Shown here one piece after another: positions 12,225-22,677 of a DNA stretch of 64,000 nucleotides. A model generated the notes under the pieces. The model searched no databases and had not been told where the DNA came from. It worked only from the letters and a program-made list of their open reading frames with translations. How positions within the stretch are numbered: the first letter of the stretch is position 1; each line of letters begins with the position of its first letter. Origin of the DNA: Mesocentrotus franciscanus (taxonomy: Eukaryota; Echinodermata; Echinoidea; Camarodonta; Strongylocentrotidae); contig CP137683.1 of NCBI GenBank assembly GCA_037976565.1, positions 53,600 to 117,599 on the forward strand. Direction: 5' to 3'. A program made the position numbers and the translations under genes.

Positions 12225-12630
12225 TTAAAGAGAAAGACCAGTTCTGGTCATGCGATTGCATCGTGAAAGAAACGTTGTGGAATCGATCAGAAAAGGTTGA
12301 TCATCTAGCATATAAGTATTGGTGTGTACTGCAAGGTTCTGGAATCGTCAAAATGATAAGAAATTTGGCCCAGTCTTGGTAAAGTTACAAGCACTGTACA
12401 CAGAAAGATGTATATGGGACTACGCGACCACGTGCGCGATATCTATTTGGTCCCAATAGATATAATAATTTACCAAATATATCAATTCGTAGGCGGTTTC
12501 CCGACTTTCCCGGCAAAATTTGTATCATCACGTATTATTCAAAACATATTCTTTCACATGATTGGTAATGAGAGCTTCCATTTCATTTTTTTGAGAGAGG
12601 GGCGTTTCCAAAACTGGTCTATACCTTTAA
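12225..12630. mobile_element. MITE M1, about 400 bp (left arm)
   Basis: Ends TTAAAGAGAAAGACCAGTT and, inverted, TTAAAGGTATAGACCAGTT. The interior holds GATCAGAAAAGGTTGATCAT and ATTTGGTCCCAATAGATAT. No coding role. Other copies: 41015-41419, 54459-54856, 56286-56674 and part at 56843-57035. Confidence 0.85.
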
Positions 12631-13010
12631 AGCCTCTGTAAAAGTGTTGAGAGCCCCAAATATTTGATGGAACAATTTCACTTAACTTGTATAATAACGT
12701 GAAATAATCATGTGAAAAAGGATACAATTTAACAGTCTCTTCTGCACGGATTTTCAAAGCAAATGTGTGTGAAGACAATTATTGATGAAAGAATACAAAA
12801 TATGGGTTTTCTGAGTACAACACAAAACCTAAATTTTGTATTCTTCCTGTAATATCCGTCTGCAAACACAATTACTTTTGAGAATCTTTCGATATCGTGT
12901 GTTAAATGACATCCTCGTTCACATCATCATAACATTTAAGCGACATTTTGTCATCAAATTTTTGGCGAATATTTGGTTCCCAACACTCTAGAGAGGCTTT
13001 GATAGGTTCT
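12631..13010. mobile_element. P1 palindromic MITE (left arm)
   Basis: Begins AGCCTCTGTAAAAGTGTTGA and ends CCAACACTCTAGAGAGGCTT, which are inverses. The centre is ATGGGTTTTCTGAGTACAAC facing its own inverse. Mirror copy at about 40650-41010. Confidence 0.8.
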
Positions 13011-13760
13011 TGACATTCTTTATTTAGCTCTTCACATGTTTTATCATTTTTTTCTTATTTTTTTCTCCAGGTTGTAATCTATTCACCAGGAAAATTAGTT
13101 TAGGTCAACTGTGACATGTACATACCTTATTCTTTTTACATCCAAATTCGGAATATGAACAAACTCTTGTGCACATGACGACTCTAATAAAGGCCAGACC
13201 CAGGTTGACCTAGTTATTGTCCATTATAATATTATTGCAGGTGGGAGCTGGTACTGAGGGTCATATGTCTCAGCCCAATGTTTTTACTGGAGTAGGTTGC
13301 TAATGTTTGGCGTAGCCGAGGTAGCCGACTGCAAAAGTGAATTCTCAATATATTATATTATAATAATTATGATCCATGTGGGTTTAGCCACAACAACAAA
13401 TTGACAACCAGTGATAGCCTGATGGTAGTGTCGCTGCCCTAAAAACAGTAGATGCAGATTAAAATCCTAGCTGGTTAATTTGTTTGTGACTTGTTAAATT
13501 TACAGATCGAGTTGTCGAAAGCTCAAAACGAATCTACCTGTTCATGCTGATCGCGGTAAATGTTTATGGCATCGGATAAATTGTGATGGTTCAGGCGTAT
13601 TTTCTTGCCATCGATAGGCGTGAATGATATCAGTAGCTTAGGAATATTGTAAGTAGTAGGATGGGCCGCCCTTCAACAATCATGCTAATTACAAATTAGT
13701 GTCATCTCAGCTAGTTGCAATGAGCTTTGATTTTCTTCAAACTCGTGTAAAAGAAATTGT
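13010..13760. other. Non-coding stretch, nothing recognised
   Basis: AT-rich DNA shared with the mirror arm at about 39900-40650. Short open frames only. Confidence 0.4.
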
Positions 13761-14070
13761 GTGTGAAATTTTAAGTGCTGGGAGCCCAATTTTTGCCAAA
13801 AAGGTAATGGCAAAATTTTCCTTAAATTGTTTAATGATGTGAAAGAGAGTGTCATTCAACACACACTTCTGCAATTATTTTAACAACAAATGTTTTTGAA
13901 GACGAGCATTGATGGCAGAAAACCCACATTTTGTATACGTTTTCAAACACATTTTTTCTTTAAATCCTTGCAGAAGCGTGTGTTAAATGACATCCTCTTT
14001 TATTACATTAAACAAGTTACCGGTAGGTTAAATTTTGCCATCAAATTTTGGGGACGCTTTAAAGATACTT
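13760..14070. mobile_element. P1 palindromic MITE (left arm)
   Basis: Arms AGTGCTGGGAGCCCAATTTT and AAATTTTGGGGACGCTTTAA flank a palindromic core with TTGAAGACGAGCATTGATGG. Mirror copy at about 39580-39890. Confidence 0.7.
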
Positions 14071-14578
14071 TGTCCCTTTGCAGCCAACATCAAATTCCGT
14101 AGAACTTTGCAGGAATTATGAATATGTCATGTATGTCCTATCTGTTAAATTTAAACGTTAGCAGTGTCCTAATATTCAAATTATGCAAGGAAACCCGTTT
14201 ACTTGCTAGACTTCACTGTCAGACACTATTGAGTGACTGACTGGCCTTTTTTCTTTGGTAATAACATACATATAATAAGCTGTAAAGAGTACATGAGCAT
14301 TTGTCTACACCAATAACCCACTTCTTGTAATGGTCAAAATTAAACTGATTGAATCTTTGCGCAGCACAAAACGTATGACCATTCGGTACAATGGTCTGAA
14401 AATTAGACTATTACTTACTGTCTTGGTAGCACTTAAGTCGATTCGACAACTAATATTCGTTATTTTCCCACTTAAAGACATTTTCAAGCCCCCTTTTTTA
14501 GGGAAGTTCTAAATTAGTACTATCTTTCAAATGCCGTTGGAATTTAACCTTTTCATTTTTGGGCCTGCAAATAGGACA

Positions 14579-14773
14579 TAGTACCTTTAAAGGTAGTTTG
14601 ATAACGAATCCTCCACGAACCATAAATATGTTCAATTCAAAGAAAACAAAAGGAATCTATTCATTCATCATTTGAAAACTACTGGTCCGTTTATTATCAT
14701 GGCTAAGAGCTCCTACGCACTAGAATTTCATCGAAATTTGGGAGGGTGTGCAAATGAGGGCTATTACCTTTAA
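14579..14773. mobile_element. P2 palindromic MITE, shortened
   Basis: One end lies near CTTTAAAGGTAGTTTGATAA and the other at GCAAATGAGGGCTATTACC then TTTAA. AAACTACTGGTCCGTTTATT and GAATTTCATCGAAATTTGGG mark the family. Mirror copy at about 38870-39065. Confidence 0.7.
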
Positions 14774-15009
14774 CTCGTGCAATCACTACCTTGTTTTTCT
14801 CGAGAAGGTGAATCACTGATGAATTGTCTCAGCCCCGGTCTCTCCAGCTAGAAACTAGAAACGACATACCGCGGAAAATCAGGCACAGATTTACCGAATT
14901 ATGGTGTTCAGTAAATATTGATGATCATTCGACCAGGGAGGTTGAACTTCAACCACAATATACTTTATCCTCCCGATTTAACAGAATCATGGAGGCCGAC
15001 ATCACCTCC

Positions 15010-15260
15010 AGAATTTCCCAAACTATCCAGTAACTTATAAGGTAGTAGCCTTCTTAGACATCTCTTAGACCCTCTTAATAATTTAGAGCAATATTGGACC
15101 AGTAATTTTGAAATGAGAAGTGAATAGAGTGAACAATTTTGTCGATGCGGATTACTAATCAAACTTTAAAAAAAATAAAAATCTATTACCTGCTCTTTCC
15201 AAATTACTGATTCGTTTGCTCTGTAGAGGGTTATCATGCCTAACTGCCAGGGTAAAAATA
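15010..15260. mobile_element. P2-related palindromic fragment
   Basis: GGACCAGTAATTTTGAAATG and TTCCAAATTACTGATTCGTT are diverged inverted P2 arms around an AATCAAACTT centre. It starts near a shared TATAAGGTAGTAGCC end. Mirror copy at about 38400-38610. Confidence 0.55.
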
Positions 15261-15755
15261 AAATACACGGGAGCGACGAGCGATTCGCTCCTCAAGTCGA
15301 CAGAATCGCTACCGTAAACCAAATAACGGGAGCGAAAAAAGAGGAAAATATTTAAAAATCGCTCTTGTGGTTTTCTGTGTCCTCATTTTTTTCACACATT
15401 CGCGCTCAAAGAACAAACTTAATCGATTCCCAATAAACTAATAAACATTTGGAAACATTTACAAACATTCATGACATCGACATATTTGACGAACACTATC
15501 TTGATATAATGCTACGAGGTGGATCATAATTGTATTAAAATTGCGGCATATGTGCGCGTCGCACCCGAAATCTTCAGCTTGTGAAGGTTTACGTTCTCGA
15601 TGGAAACTGCCGAGATTTCGAGTTTGGGGCAGATATTACTTGTCCGTACGTCGTCACAATGAAACATTCTTGTATAGCACCCTGTATCAGTTCATTCTAT
15701 GTGGAATACAAATAGAACAATGATTTTCGGTCTTCGTGCGATACCGAAACTATCA
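15260..15755. other. Non-coding stretch with a GC-rich inverted motif
   Basis: GGGAGCGACGAGCGATTCGC followed by AACGGGAGCGAAAAAAG suggests a small old repeat at 15270-15340. The rest shows nothing recognisable. Confidence 0.35.
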
Positions 15756-16097
15756 TTAAAGGTAGTAGCCCTCATTTTGCGCACCCACCTCAACTTCAAA
15801 GAATTTCCATGGGTAGAAGCTCTTAGGCATGATAATTTTAGAGCAAACGGACCAGTAGTTTTCTAATGAGAAATGACTAGATTTCTTTTATTTTCTTTGA
15901 AGTTTAATTACTAACCCTTCACGAGCCAAGAATTGTTCACTTCAAAGAAAATAAAGAAATCTTTTCACCTTTCATTTCAAAACTACTGGTCCATTTGCTC
16001 TAAAATTCTGGAGAGGGTTATCATCACGCCTCAGAGTTTATCCATGGAATTTCATCGAAATTCTGGAGGGCGTGCAAATGAGGGCTACTACATTTAA
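15756..16097. mobile_element. P2 palindromic MITE, best full copy (342 bp)
   Basis: Runs from TTAAAGGTAGTAGCCCTCAT to ATGAGGGCTACTACATTTAA. The whole unit folds on itself around CCCTTCACGAGCC (AAAGAAATC facing GATTTCTTT). Mirror copy at about 37550-37890. Confidence 0.85.
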
Positions 16098-16099
16098 AT

Positions 16100-16618
16100 C
16101 CCATGGTAAAAGTTGATTTGTAATAATTATTGACGGTCTTTTTTGTGTGTCAAAAAGAGGCTACAAAATTGTCGGCACATTCTAGTGTTTCCTCTCGTTT
16201 GCAGTATTTGTGGGCAAAGCAGCTCGTCGTCGGACTCGAAGAGCCTTGCCTGCGCTGTGGACCTCCCGATCGTGGGGAGTGTGATACGCGATGGTCTGTC
16301 AACAATTCAAATTTTCTCATAGGAGTTTCCAAATTACCAAACGCTTGGCTAAACAACTTCATTTTGACTGCCTGAAAAAAATAATGACAAGCTCTATACC
16401 TTCTGCTCAGTTTTCCTTTAAATTTCTTCGCATTTTTATCTTCTTATTTTTTTCCTCTTTTCACTTAAGCATTTCTATCAATTTTTTCTAACCGTCAAGA
16501 TATGGCCCTATTTTTCTTATTTTCGTTCCTCTGCGATGCTCTTTTTGTCTGCTTCCATTTTTGTTTTCCTTTTAAAAAGGAAGAATAATAATAGGCCTAA
16601 TAATCTTATAATTCGTAT

Positions 16619-16661
<43 letters not shown>

Positions 16662-17530
16662 TGAAAAAACAAGGGACTTTTCTCATTCATAACGTCACTT
16701 CCTTTAATTATTTTCATTTCCTTATTCATTGTCTTCATTTAAAAAAATGCCCTTCTTTAATTCTTTTTGCTTTTTTCCTTCCCTCAAACCTCATTAGGGT
16801 AATATTTATATTGAACAATCACATAATTCAAAATAATGTGCATACAATTACAAAACCCTTTTCAACAACTTTATATAAAGAATATATTTTTCATTGATCT
16901 TATTTTGGGGCTTGACAGTCAGTTATTCTTATTCTTCCTCATTTTCTCTCCTTTTTGCCCATTTTCTTCAAATATTCCTCTCGTTCCCCTTGTTGTCTCT
17001 TACTCGTTTCTGATCATCTGGAATAATCCACAAAACTTTTCAATTCATGATTGATTTGTTTATTTATTGTTTTAATTCAACTTTGTATGTAGATTTTTTT
17101 AAATATGGATGTGCAAACATTTCCATATTATCTGCGCAATTAGGAGGCACTCCCGAAATGACGCTTGACCAGCCCCCCTCCCCCCTTCCCCGTCGAATGA
17201 CTACCCTCGCCTTAGTAGGTTGTATTATTGTATACTGGCAACTACCGCCACCGGCAATGACTGCTGGTAATGTTTAACAAAAATGTTGCAAAAATATCTT
17301 CTCAGTGTGAGTCCTGAAATAGCTACCGATTATATATTTTTTTACGGTAGCCGTTTTGACCACATGTTTTTTAAAGAGCTACCGTAGAAATATAAGTATT
17401 TTTACCCTGCTAAGAGCTTCTTCTAACGAAATGTCATCAAAATTGGGGATCATATCCCTGAAAATAAATTAATAAATACTTGTTTTAAAGTCTACAGGAC
17501 CTCAATTGTTTTTCACCCGATCATATCGTC
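16100..17530. other. Non-coding stretch with an (AAT)n microsatellite
   Basis: An AAT run occupies about 16619-16658 (mirror 36967-37013). 17290-17410 holds facing GCTACCG and CGGTAGC motifs. Open frames here are short and largely low-complexity. No gene supported. Confidence 0.5.
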
Positions 17531-18783
17531 AGTGAAACGTACAACATAAGAACTTATATTAATATTATCTATTCACAAAATGACTATTTACTACATTGTG
17601 ATGTACAGCATTCACTGTATTCTACCTATGTACCAAACTATGCTGCTGAAGCTTATTTTAGTGTGGAAGCTCCTTCAGCTATGCTGCCTAACGACTATTT
17701 ACGGTTTGCCTATCGGGCCAGCGCTCCAAGGGCGAACGGGCAATAACACAAATTCAGGTAGTTTTCATCTCATTTTCAACCATGTTTCAACCCTTTGATG
17801 GGTTAACGACTTGACAGGTAATGGCGATCGTAAAAGTGAAAACTGTATTAATGATGGTTGAAAATGTCTTGAAATTTCTTTTATGACTGTTCTTAGCAAC
17901 CAAACTCCTCCCACATCTGATGGTAGGACTTTTTCAACTACATTCCACGAGGTTTTCACGACTTTGTAACCCTGAATTCACGGGAAATTACCTAGAAAGT
18001 CAACCATTTTCAACGAGTTTTCCAAGGGTATTTCAGGTACGATATGTTCGTAGTGTTATGCCATAAGCTTTCATGAACAAAACATACTATACATGCAATT
18101 TATTTAGATAGTTTTAAGTTGGGCGCTGATATAAGATGGCATCCTGTATGTTCTCTTTCCATAATATGCCTGCCCTAATGGAGAGATGGATAAGGAGGGA
18201 TGATATTTGGTGCTGTGTAATATTCCAGATAGTGCACCCAGTGCTACTGGAGGAGTTTCAAACACCTGCAGTCACTTTCATGGCATTGTCTTGATGAGAT
18301 GCCTTCCCTAATAGAGAGACTTTTATGGATGAACGATATCGATGTGATATTCCAGCGAAAACTAATTTGAAACACGTCATTTCAATCACTGGGATGTGAT
18401 TGGAGGAGTACGAGTCCCCAGTCAATTTTATTACTATGATTTATATCCCACCGCTGCCACCATTTAAATGAAGGAGTTCAAAGCAACATTCAGTTTGACT
18501 GCTAGGGTTTATAAGCATTCACTGACAGCAACTGACTCCAATTAGTCATTACATAAAAGATCATGTGATTATAGTTTTATTCTATGCTTTTGAGGCTCAT
18601 TAATTTGGAGGAATCTCCATAAACAACTTTTCTGAAGCAACTTGTACCATCCCCCAAATTATACTAGGGGTCCTAGATTTTCAGATTTCAGGTATCCTTA
18701 TTTGGTGTTCTAATAACAAAATAACAAATCGCTCCACATTTGAGCAAAGATTATTTGACTTGGTGCTCTGTATTTTCTCCAAG
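17530..18783. other. Inner end of the left arm and 730 bp of unmatched DNA
   Basis: To 18053 the sequence is shared with the right arm. 18054-18783 has no partner there because contig C begins at the matching point. It contains a diverged direct repeat (CCCTAATGGAGAGA, CCCTAATAGAGAGA) and no gene. Confidence 0.55.
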
Positions 18784-19283
18784 NNNNNNNNNNNNNNNNN
18801 NNNNNNNNNNNNNNNNNNNNNNNNNNNNNNNNNNNNNNNNNNNNNNNNNNNNNNNNNNNNNNNNNNNNNNNNNNNNNNNNNNNNNNNNNNNNNNNNNNNN
18901 NNNNNNNNNNNNNNNNNNNNNNNNNNNNNNNNNNNNNNNNNNNNNNNNNNNNNNNNNNNNNNNNNNNNNNNNNNNNNNNNNNNNNNNNNNNNNNNNNNNN
19001 NNNNNNNNNNNNNNNNNNNNNNNNNNNNNNNNNNNNNNNNNNNNNNNNNNNNNNNNNNNNNNNNNNNNNNNNNNNNNNNNNNNNNNNNNNNNNNNNNNNN
19101 NNNNNNNNNNNNNNNNNNNNNNNNNNNNNNNNNNNNNNNNNNNNNNNNNNNNNNNNNNNNNNNNNNNNNNNNNNNNNNNNNNNNNNNNNNNNNNNNNNNN
19201 NNNNNNNNNNNNNNNNNNNNNNNNNNNNNNNNNNNNNNNNNNNNNNNNNNNNNNNNNNNNNNNNNNNNNNNNNNNNNNNNNNN
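18784..19283. other. Assembly gap, 500 N
   Basis: Exactly 500 N, the usual placeholder for a gap of unknown size. It hides the left end of the Polinton and the start of its first gene. Confidence 0.99.
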
Positions 19284-20042
19284 AAACCAGTTACCCGATT
19301 TCAAGGAAGATCCACAACTGATAGTACACCAGACTGTCAACTACCTCGACCCACAAAAGGTGGAACGTTTCTACCCTCACGTAGCCAGGGTGTTATGGAT
19401 GAAACCACTGCTCGTCGATTGCAGGTTCTACCTGGAATACCTGAAATTCATCTTGAAAGGAGAGACACTGGAGGAGTTGGAGGCGAGACGTCAAGCCATC
19501 GGGAAACACGTGGAGGGGATAGAAGCAGCCGTGGCGGTCGTTTACAGGGCAATGGACGTCGATTCGGGACTTCCACCGCTGACTTGTCCTTAGTAGAAGC
19601 CTTGATCGTGACAACCGTGCGAAAATTATGTCCAGGGAGTACCGGTACGGAGTTGACGCGAATTCTACGGCTGTGTCAGGAGGTGTTGAAATTGAAAGAC
19701 TTTGAAGAACTTACGGTCACCCGTTTAAACGAGGAAGACAACCTACATTCGTTCGTTGAAGTACTACTTGAAAATAGCATCGAACAAAAAAACCATCCCA
19801 ACATAGTGCACAGGGCTTTGGTCACTCTTTGTTATTTCACGCGAGTGTATGAGATGGCGTCACTTTCATCCCTCCGTAAGAAGGAACTGCTTTTTATTTT
19901 TATAACCAAACTCTCTACCTACGAAATACCTTGGATACCACGTAAGACGACCGTCGGACTGATGCAATTGTTGATAAACCCTAGAGCATTGTATGTCATG
20001 TTGTATATGTGTTCCAAAGATGTAAATAGAATCAGTCCGTAA
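19284..20042 (+). CDS. Accessory protein, possible Bcl-2-like fold; 5' end in gap, one frameshift
   Basis: The open frame enters from the gap, so the start is unknown, and runs to a stop just after 19590. Coding character then continues in another frame to 20042; the switch falls at the G run 19566-19568. The visible protein is about 250 residues, predicted almost wholly helical, without zinc or nuclease motifs. Near the C-terminus HPNIVHRALVTLCYF (about 19794-19840) and PWIPRKTTVGLM (about 19927-19965) are placed like the BH1 and BH2 motifs of Bcl-2 proteins. The similarity is weak and seen by eye only. If right, the product would block apoptosis, a known type of accessory gene in animal DNA viruses; otherwise it is an unknown helical accessory protein. 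AATAAA at 20114 fits a poly(A) signal. It lies upstream of the integrase on the same strand. Confidence 0.5.
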   Translation, partial: KPVTRFQGRSTTDSTPDCQLPRPTKGGTFLPSRSQGVMDETTARRLQVLPGIPEIHLERRDTGGVGGETSSHRETRGGDRSSRGGRLQGNGRRFGTSTADLSLVEALIVTTVRKLCPGSTGTELTRILRLCQEVLKLKDFEELTVTRLNEEDNLHSFVEVLLENSIEQKNHPNIVHRALVTLCYFTRVYEMASLSSLRKKELLFIFITKLSTYEIPWIPRKTTVGLMQLLINPRALYVMLYMCSKDVNRISP

Positions 20043-20113
20043 ATTTGTGATCCATAACGTGTTATTCACTCTATACCCAATCATGTTTGAAGTGGTGCTG
20101 TGCTGTAGCGATG

Positions 20114-20119
20114 AATAAA
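20114..20119 (+). promoter_or_regulatory. Poly(A) signal after the first gene
   Basis: AATAAA, the first of several overlapping AATAAA/AATAAAA motifs in 20114-20140, 70 bp after the stop at 20042 and before the integrase. Confidence 0.5.
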
Positions 20120-20241
20120 TAATAAAAATAAAAATAAAGAAAACGCAATGTGTTGTGGATTATACTTTGCGTACGCATTATTTAAGGAACGTGAGAGAGG
20201 GTGAGAGTTTCAGTGTTGTTACCGTAGGTAGAGACGTGAGG

Positions 20242-21346
20242 ATGAAAGAGTTGAAAATGCTTGAACAAACGTTAAAAGCGATTTATTATAATCCTGGACA
20301 TTATGCAGGATTTGGAGGTGTTCGGAACTTGGTGAGAGCCGTGAGAGAAGAAGGATTTGAAAATACGAGTAGTCAGCGGGTTAAAAACTGGCTGATGAAA
20401 CAAGACGCTTATACATTGCATAAACCAGTCAGGAAATCTTTCAAACGTAATAAAGTGAGGGTGCGTGGGATAGATGAGAATTGGCAAGCAGATTTAGTGG
20501 ATGTACAGAACTTGAAACAATTCAATGGAGGGTACCGCTATCTCTTGACCTGTATCGACGTGTTATCGAAATACGCGTGGGCGGTCCCCCTCAAGAGTAA
20601 ACTATCAAAGGACGTGGTCAAAGCCTTTGAGAGCATATTACAAAAGGGAAGGGTCCCATTATCTTTGCATACGGACAAAGGGAGTGAGTTTATCAACAAG
20701 GATTTTCAAAAATGCCTCAAAACACACGACATACACTTTTTCACAACGGAGAACGAGATGAAAGGTTTTTGTATAGAGATTTCATCGCACCTTGCGTGCA
20801 CGTATGGCAAAATACTTTACATATCATAATACATACAAATACATCGCTATTTTGAAAGACCTGTTGAAGGGATACAACGCTACAATACATTCCAGCATAG
20901 GTATGAAACCCTCTGAAGTCACCATTGAGAATCAGCATCGTGCTTTGAATGCATTGTATGGAGAAAGAAAAGAGGGTATTACAAAGAAAACCGTTAAGCC
21001 GATTTCTTTCAAGTTTCAAGTGGGGGATCAAGTGCGTGTGAGCAAAGTGAAGATGAGGTTTGAAAAGGGGTATGAAGCCAACTGGTCCGTAGAAATATTC
21101 ACTATCGCGGCGCGTGTTAAAAGAAAACCACCGGTCTATAAAATAAAAGATTATAACGGGGAACAATTACGCGGTACGTTCTACGAAACTGAACTTCAAA
21201 CGGTGAAGAAAGCAAAGGAAGACAGGTATCTCGTGGAGAAAGTAATACGAACGCGTGTACGGAATAAAAGGAAACAGTATTTTGTCCGTTGGAAAGGGTA
21301 TGGAAAAGAATTTGACAGTTGGGTCGAGAGGGTGGATAAACGTTAA
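20242..21346 (+). CDS. int: Retroviral-type integrase with C-terminal chromodomain; one frameshift
   Basis: Inserts the linear element DNA into host chromatin. The start is taken as ATG 20242; the frame is open upstream but without an ATG that fits the family. An N-terminal helical domain (GFGGVRNLVRAV, then KNWLMKQDAYTLHKPV) precedes the rve catalytic core: first acidic residue in WQADLVDV (about residue 84), YLLTCIDVLSKYAW, second in HTDKGSEF (about residue 145). The frame breaks at 20776-20779 in a GAGA stretch, where the third catalytic acid (Glu) is expected. Coding resumes with an ARMAKYFTYHNTYKY segment and continues to a chromodomain (KQYFVRWKGYGKEFDSW, about 21220-21340) that may target methylated histone. 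About 368 codons. The gap to the minor capsid gene is only 67 bp. Confidence 0.93.
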
Positions 21347-21413
21347 AACCAGCATTCACGGTAAAGTGTAGCTCACTGTACGTCAGGTCCGGCATGTTAA
21401 AAGGTGTTTCACC

Positions 21414-22180
21414 ATGGCCTCTCACTTTTATGTCAGTTTGCCTTCCAACAGTAGTACGTTGTACTATCCCGGTAACAAGACGTGTAAATACACTACAAAA
21501 TTACACGCGCCATTGTCATTAAACGACGATTACGAAGTAGGATTATCAGAAATACAATTTCAGTGTACGTGGTACAATGTAAGAAAAGGAAACAACACAT
21601 TACATGTCTATGACCGTGATACGGTTACGGATGGTGTTCCTCTCTTACGTCAGATAATAGTACAAGAGGGATATTATATGAATGGATCTGATTTGATCCA
21701 TGCTATCAACGCTGCTTTGGACTCCGAAACGCGTCAGAAAGTGAACTTTACTTACATCGACGCCTCCAGAAAATGCGCTATACAACTGGACCCCGACATA
21801 GGAATAGTCATACCTTGTAGTTTAGCGAGGATGTTAGGCTTTTTGAAGAGTGTAATCTTACGCAATCGACAGAAAGTCCATCTCCGGTAGATGTACACAT
21901 GTACTTTCATTCCTTCTACGTGTATTCAGACATTTTACAGTTTCAACACGTGGGAGATGCTGCCGTTCCTTTGTTGAGGACGATCGCCGTCATGCCAAGG
22001 GCCCGGCAAGAAAACATAGTCAATACTTATATAGCACCCCATTATGTCCCCCTTAAATTGTTCAACTTTGAAACAATCGACATTATAATAACGAATGAAA
22101 CGGGCGAGGTAGTACCATTTGAACGTGGGAAAGTGATAGTTACGTTACATTTTCGAGAACGCTCTTCGCGATTATCCTAA
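21414..22180 (+). CDS. Minor capsid (penton-type, single jelly-roll) protein; one frameshift
   Basis: The start MASHFYVSLPSNSS at 21414 and the following YTTKLHAPLSLNDDYEVGL are typical of the Polinton/adintovirus minor capsid protein, which forms the vertex pentamers. The first frame ends at 21890. The family pattern continues in a second frame (HSFYVYSDILQFQHVGD, then VPLLRTIAVMP, then LKLFNFETIDIIITN) to a TAA at 22180. The switch is at the T5 run 21840-21844, near LGF. Combined size is about 255 codons, as expected. No membrane segment or signal peptide. It is followed after 8 bp by the core-protein gene, within the capsid block. Confidence 0.88.
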
Positions 22181-22185
22181 ATAAA
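22180..22185 (+). promoter_or_regulatory. Poly(A) signal overlapping the minor capsid stop codon
   Basis: AATAAA shares one base with the TAA stop and lies three bases before the next ATG (22189). It may end the upstream transcript; this tight packing is typical of viral late genes. It could also be chance in A-rich DNA. Confidence 0.4.
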
Positions 22186-22188
22186 AGT

Positions 22189-22650
22189 ATGTACCCTTAC
22201 GCAACGAACCGTGTACTCCGTAGTCACGTGTTCCATAACCAGACGGGGCGTGGTCTACCCGTATTCAGAGGAGCCGCTATGCAACGTGGACACGGTCTAG
22301 GGAGCCTGGTCAAGGGATTATTTCGTGCAGCTACACCTTTACTCAAGAAAGGGGCCGTCGCCTTGGGAAAGGAAGCCATGTCGACGGGTGTCAATATTAT
22401 GCAAGACACCCTCAGCGGTCAATCGTTGAAATCTGCGGCTAAGAGAAATGTCAAGAGAGCTGGAAAACGTTTGGCGGGTAAAGCTATTGGAGGTGTGCGG
22501 AAGAAAATGACGTCAAAAGCGAAACAAAGCGGAGGTGCTCGCTTTCTACTCGTGAGAGATGTTAAAAAGCGGTCGCGGGGTAGAAAACGTGTCATTAAAG
22601 CTAAAGGCCGGCGTACGAAAAGACCTCGCGTGGAAGATATTTTCGATTAA
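22189..22650 (+). CDS. Basic virion core / membrane-active protein (pX-like)
   Basis: Intact 153-residue frame starting MYPYATNRVLRSHVFHNQTG. The N-terminal third has GRGLPVFRG and GLGSLVKGLFRAATPLLKKG, a glycine-rich stretch leading into an amphipathic helix, as in adenovirus pX/pVI-like and adintovirus core proteins. The C-terminal half is strongly basic (KKRSRGRKRVIKAKGRRTKR) and suits binding packaged DNA or nuclear import. GRGLP and GHGLG resemble the GXG-type sites cut by adenovirus-type proteases, such as the one encoded at 24022. It lies between the minor and major capsid genes. Assignment rests on position and composition plus the N-terminal pattern. Confidence 0.72.
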   Translation: MYPYATNRVLRSHVFHNQTGRGLPVFRGAAMQRGHGLGSLVKGLFRAATPLLKKGAVALGKEAMSTGVNIMQDTLSGQSLKSAAKRNVKRAGKRLAGKAIGGVRKKMTSKAKQSGGARFLLVRDVKKRSRGRKRVIKAKGRRTKRPRVEDIFD

Positions 22651-22677
22651 TAACGATTTGAGTTAAACTGTATAAAC

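Larger units (their letters stand above)
1..18053 (+). repeat. Left arm of a giant inverted repeat (partner 35569-48340)
   Basis: Read outward from the Polinton, this arm matches the reverse complement of 35569-48340 over its whole length, except for one 5.2-kb insertion (7022-12189) and scattered SNPs and small indels. Without the insertion it is about 12.9 kb, against about 12.8 kb for the partner. Matching ends at 18053, where TTCAGGTACGATATGTTCG and GTAGTG are shared and the next bases differ. It holds satellite, MITEs and AT-rich non-coding DNA, and no gene I can support. It may be a genuine arm or a second haplotype. Confidence 0.85.

Noticed and set aside
18054..18783. Candidate left terminal inverted repeat of the Polinton
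   Set aside because: No inverted match to 34541-35060 could be seen, so I do not call a Polinton terminus here.
18681..19340. Long open frames through the N gaps (also at 35030-35702 and 60778-61442)
   Set aside because: They are mostly unknown bases read as X; only the frame that leaves the first gap at 19284 shows coding character.
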